Shown here: one piece after another, positions 16,137-18,454 of the stretch
Layout of the letters: the number at the start of each line of letters is the position of its first letter
How positions within the stretch are numbered: position 1 is the stretch's first letter
Source of the DNA: a candidate division KSB1 bacterium
GTDB taxonomy: Bacteria > Zhuqueibacterota > JdFR-76 > DREG01
NCBI GenBank assembly: GCA_022566355.1
Contig: JADFJB010000042.1
Span: forward strand, 15,577-34,030
Length of the DNA stretch: 18,454 bases
Direction: 5' to 3'
Position numbers and translations under genes: made by a program
Notes under the pieces: generated by a model
What the model was told of the DNA's origin: nothing
Databases searched by the model: none
What the model saw: the letters and a program-made list of their open reading frames with translations, nothing else

Positions 16137-16690
16137 AAATTCTCTTCCTTGCCAAGTTGCCTGGAAACAAATCGAGCGGCAACAAATAACCAATCACTCA
16201 AGCGATTCGTGTAAGGAATTTCCACACCATCTAAAGATTCGGATTCCGACATCTTTACGAGCCCTCTCTCGACCCTTCGACAGACTGTTCGGGCAGCGTG
16301 TAAATAAGCGGAAATTTTACCACCTCCCGGCAGTATAAATGATTTCAATGGTTCGAGGTTTTGGTTCATGTCGTCAATTTCCTGCTCCAGTCGTTTGATA
16401 TCGGTTTGAGTAATTACCGGCGTATCTGGCCGCCGGTCTTCCGCAAGTACGGCCAACTGTGAGCCGAGATCAAATAACTCATTTTGAATCCTCAGGATTG
16501 AACTTTGTAATTTTGTCAATTTTTTCTGATCGTCCAAATACTCCCCCACTATGCCCAAAAATGAGTTCAATTCATCAACACCGCCATAAGCTTCAATGCG
16601 AGCAGAAGCCTTGGATACTTTTTGTCCACCGGCTAAAGTTGTTTTTCCCTTATCACCGGTTTTTGTATAAACTTTTGTTATACGGACCAT
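16112..16690 (-). CDS. pduO: PduO-type ATP:cob(I)alamin adenosyltransferase
   Basis: The enzyme transfers the adenosyl group of ATP to cob(I)alamin to make coenzyme B12. The 192-residue protein has the N-terminal ATP motif TKTGDKGKTTLAGG (9-22), RIEAYGGVDELNSFLG, FILPGGGKISAYLHAARTVCRRVER and PYTNRLSDWLFVAARF, all in the PduO order and at normal length. It is the first gene of the close-packed run, preceded by a promoter-like sequence and a leader hairpin. No cobalamin riboswitch fits in the roughly 55-nt leader. No B12-dependent enzyme is in the window, so its client is encoded elsewhere. Confidence 0.95.
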   Translation of the reverse strand: MVRITKVYTKTGDKGKTTLAGGQKVSKASARIEAYGGVDELNSFLGIVGEYLDDQKKLTKLQSSILRIQNELFDLGSQLAVLAEDRRPDTPVITQTDIKRLEQEIDDMNQNLEPLKSFILPGGGKISAYLHAARTVCRRVERGLVKMSESESLDGVEIPYTNRLSDWLFVAARFVSRQLGKEENLWQPGKRE

Positions 16691-16728
16691 GTGTTAACCA
16701 AATTAAAATTCAATAACAATGAAAACAG

Positions 16729-16747
16729 GTGGTTTAGTAAAAACCAC
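16729..16747 (-). promoter_or_regulatory. Hairpin at the predicted 5' end of the pduO transcript
   Basis: On the minus strand GTGGTTT and AAACCAC form a perfect 7-bp stem with a 5-nt loop (TTACT). The predicted transcription start (about 16746) is at its base, so the RNA would begin with this stem. It may stabilise the message. Confidence 0.45.
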
Positions 16748-16752
16748 ACAAA

Positions 16753-16781
16753 ATCCTAGTGTTTTTTGGCAAGAAAATCAA
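16753..16781 (-). promoter_or_regulatory. Probable sigma70-type promoter for the pduO-to-uvrC gene run
   Basis: TTGATT (16781-16776), a 17-nt spacer and TAGGAT (16758-16753) lie about 60 nt before the pduO start on the minus strand. Both hexamers match consensus at four of six positions. Confidence 0.5.
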
Positions 16782-16963
16782 GGTTTATTTGGGTTGAATT
16801 AGTTAGAAGATTCTAGCTCAACTTTAGACGAAAACACACTCCTGAAAATCTCGTCGTGGAGGTTGTTGCAGAATAGGCAAAAGCCTGCTTGTTTTGACTG
16901 TCTGCTATTCGCGGTCCATCTTTTTGTCCATTTTTAAGGTATATTGGATCATAAAGTAATAAC

Positions 16964-18085
16964 TTATGAAGATTTTAAATTCTCCGGATTCAAACCATGC
17001 AACTGGTTTAGTACAAATTTCCCATCTTTGCGGATCAACTCCCCTTCAAAATAGATTTCACCTCCACCCATTTCCGGAGTTTGAATATTTACCAAATCCC
17101 AATGCACGGTCGATTGGTTACCATTGTCGGCTTCTTCATAGGCTTGTCCGGGGGTAAAATGAAACGAACCTGCGATCTTTTCATCAAACAGGATATCCAG
17201 CATAGGTTTGGTGATATATGGGTGGAATCCAATGGCAAATTCACCAATATACCGTGCACCTTCATCGGTGTCCAAAATTTCATTCAATTGATCGGTTTTA
17301 TCGGCAGTGGCTTCTACAATTTTCCCTTTCTCAAAATGAAATTTAACATCGGAGAATGTGATTCCGTGGTAAATTGTTGGAACATTGTACGCAATGGTTC
17401 CTTCGACAGAATTTTTAACAGGAGCAGTAAAAACTTCCCCATCAGGAATATTATGTTTTCCCTGGCAAAGGATTGCCGGAATTCCCTTTATTGAAAATCG
17501 TAAATCCGTGCCAGGTCCTTTAATATGTACTTGGTCGGTTTTTTCCATCAATTCATGAAGCGGCAGCATAGCCTTTTCCATTTTGGCATAATCCAAAGTA
17601 CAAACATCGAAAAAGAAATCCTCGAATGCATCCGTACTCATACCGGCTTGCTGAGCGAAAGATGACGTTGGATATCGCAGCACCACCCATTTTGTATGAT
17701 TAATACGTTGTTCAAGATGAACCGGCTTAAAGATAAGCTCCTGGTATGATTTTTTCTTTTCTTGGGGAACATCTGACATTTCATTGATATTCAACCCGCC
17801 ACGAATACCAATATATGCATCCATTTTTTTCATCCATGCAAGCTCCATTTCACCGATCAACTTTAGCTGCTCGTCAGAAGAGTGAAGCAATAGTTCCCGC
17901 ATGACAATATTTTGCCTTTGCCAGACATAAGGTTTGGCCCCAACTTCGACAGCAGATCGAATGAGCGCTTGCACCAATGACTCAGGGACATCCCCAGCTT
18001 CGATCAACACATTCTCACCTGACTTTAATTCGGTTGAGTAATGAATTAATACGTCGGCAAGTTTTTGAATCCTGGGATCTTTCAC
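16964..18085 (-). CDS. M29-family metallo-aminopeptidase (AmpS/aminopeptidase T-like)
   Basis: M29 peptidases remove N-terminal residues from peptides in the cytoplasm using two metal ions. The 373-residue protein shows [11 protein letters not shown] (21-31) in the N-terminal domain. In the C-terminal domain it has the expected metal ligands in order: Glu217 (DGEVFTAP), Glu282 (YIGEFAIG), His309 (SFHFTPG), Tyr316, then His328 and Asp330 (STVHWDLV). Spacing agrees with the family, so it is probably active. The start is a GTG with GAGG 8 nt upstream. It is separated from pduO by 273 nt, including a separate promoter, so it is likely its own unit. Confidence 0.93.
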   Translation of the reverse strand: MKDPRIQKLADVLIHYSTELKSGENVLIEAGDVPESLVQALIRSAVEVGAKPYVWQRQNIVMRELLLHSSDEQLKLIGEMELAWMKKMDAYIGIRGGLNINEMSDVPQEKKKSYQELIFKPVHLEQRINHTKWVVLRYPTSSFAQQAGMSTDAFEDFFFDVCTLDYAKMEKAMLPLHELMEKTDQVHIKGPGTDLRFSIKGIPAILCQGKHNIPDGEVFTAPVKNSVEGTIAYNVPTIYHGITFSDVKFHFEKGKIVEATADKTDQLNEILDTDEGARYIGEFAIGFHPYITKPMLDILFDEKIAGSFHFTPGQAYEEADNGNQSTVHWDLVNIQTPEMGGGEIYFEGELIRKDGKFVLNQLHGLNPENLKSS

Positions 18086-18108
18086 TGGTTAAACCTCATA
18101 GTAAGATG

Positions 18109-18137
18109 AATGTATGGATATAAACTGTCCCATGCAA
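18109..18137 (-). promoter_or_regulatory. Possible promoter for the M29 aminopeptidase gene
   Basis: TTGCAT (18137-18132), a 17-nt spacer and TACATT (18114-18109) sit 24 nt before the GTG on the minus strand. This is a moderate match only. Confidence 0.3.
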
Positions 18138-18230
18138 AAAGAAGTTAGCTAAAACTTCGATGGCGCTATTGTACATTCCCGGAATACTCAAAGTCCCACC
18201 CGTTTCGTTTAATCGTAGCAGGAGTGGAAA

Positions 18231-18296
18231 ATGCTGATTTTAGATATAATGGCTGCGGCTTTTATTGGGATTTATGATATTCTTCGATATAAATAG
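18231..18296 (+). CDS. Possible 21-residue hydrophobic small protein
   Basis: A plus-strand ATG is preceded by AGGAG 7 nt upstream and opens 21 codons encoding a mostly hydrophobic peptide (MLILDIMAAAFIGIYDILRY, then Lys and stop). It could be a small membrane peptide. It is the only plus-strand candidate with a proper ribosome-binding site. The length is too short to exclude chance, and I recognise no family. The rest of the 18086-18454 leader shows no other gene. Confidence 0.25.
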   Translation: MLILDIMAAAFIGIYDILRYK

Positions 18297-18454
18297 GAAT
18301 TACGATCCTTTCTGCCTTTTTTTGTTTTGAACCTCAAATAATTGCAGATTAGCTAAGTGGTCTGTTTCATAAATTCGGTGACGTATTTTTAAACGGAGCT
18401 ATAAGCTGTAGTAATTTGTTTATCTCAATTACCCCTCCTAACCTCCCCTTATCA

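Noticed and set aside
16691-16752. Cobalamin riboswitch in front of the adenosyltransferase gene
   Set aside because: The leader from the predicted start is only about 55 nt and lacks a B12-box-like sequence; cobalamin riboswitches need roughly 200 nt.
16865-16890. AGGCAAAAGCCT hairpin as a terminator for the M29 peptidase gene
   Set aside because: The stem is only 4 bp and no U run follows on the minus strand.

Overview
The window is 18.5 kb of AT-rich bacterial chromosome in which every convincing protein gene lies on the minus strand, so transcription runs from the high-numbered end to the low-numbered end. The genes are bacterial housekeeping and metabolic genes (mraZ-rsmH of the division/cell-wall cluster, uvrC, nadA, nadC, clpS, a PduO-type cobalamin adenosyltransferase). 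No marker fixes the phylum. The low GC, the YhaO/YhaN repair pair, the short palindromic repeats between genes and a ClpS of the Asp-for-His type would fit an FCB-group or Calditrichota/KSB1-like bacterium. That placement is a low-confidence inference. I see no plasmid, phage, transposase, CRISPR array, rRNA or tRNA.

Layout in transcription order. (1) 18454-16964: a leader with a possible 21-residue plus-strand ORF, then an M29 aminopeptidase. (2) 16781-7763: a promoter-like sequence followed by eight closely packed genes: PduO-type adenosyltransferase, a long aldo/keto reductase, clpS, a class V aminotransferase, an APC amino-acid permease, nadC, nadA and uvrC. Three of the junctions overlap or are under 20 nt. 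(3) 7762-7022: a 741-nt non-coding block full of short palindromes and direct and inverted repeats. (4) 7021-5930: truD, whose 3' end is broken by stops and frame changes while its last conserved motif survives downstream. (5) 5943-5819: a 125-bp element with nested inverted repeats. (6) 5768-1818: yhaO and yhaN, a nuclease/ATPase pair of the SbcD/SbcC (Mre11/Rad50) type. (7) 1570-1: a consensus-like promoter, four MraZ boxes phased at 10 bp, mraZ, and rsmH running off the window edge. rsmH has an unusual N-terminal extension of about 70 residues.

Functionally, nadC and nadA make the last steps of de novo nicotinate mononucleotide synthesis. No L-aspartate oxidase or dehydrogenase is in the window, so the first step must be encoded elsewhere. 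uvrC, yhaO and yhaN are DNA repair genes. truD and rsmH modify RNA. clpS and the M29 peptidase concern protein N-termini and peptide turnover. The permease and aminotransferase handle amino acids. I found no clearly novel multi-gene system. The most informative points are the phased MraZ operator fused to the ribosome-binding site, the decayed truD 3' end, the divergent ClpS pocket, the RsmH extension and the dense repeats around truD.
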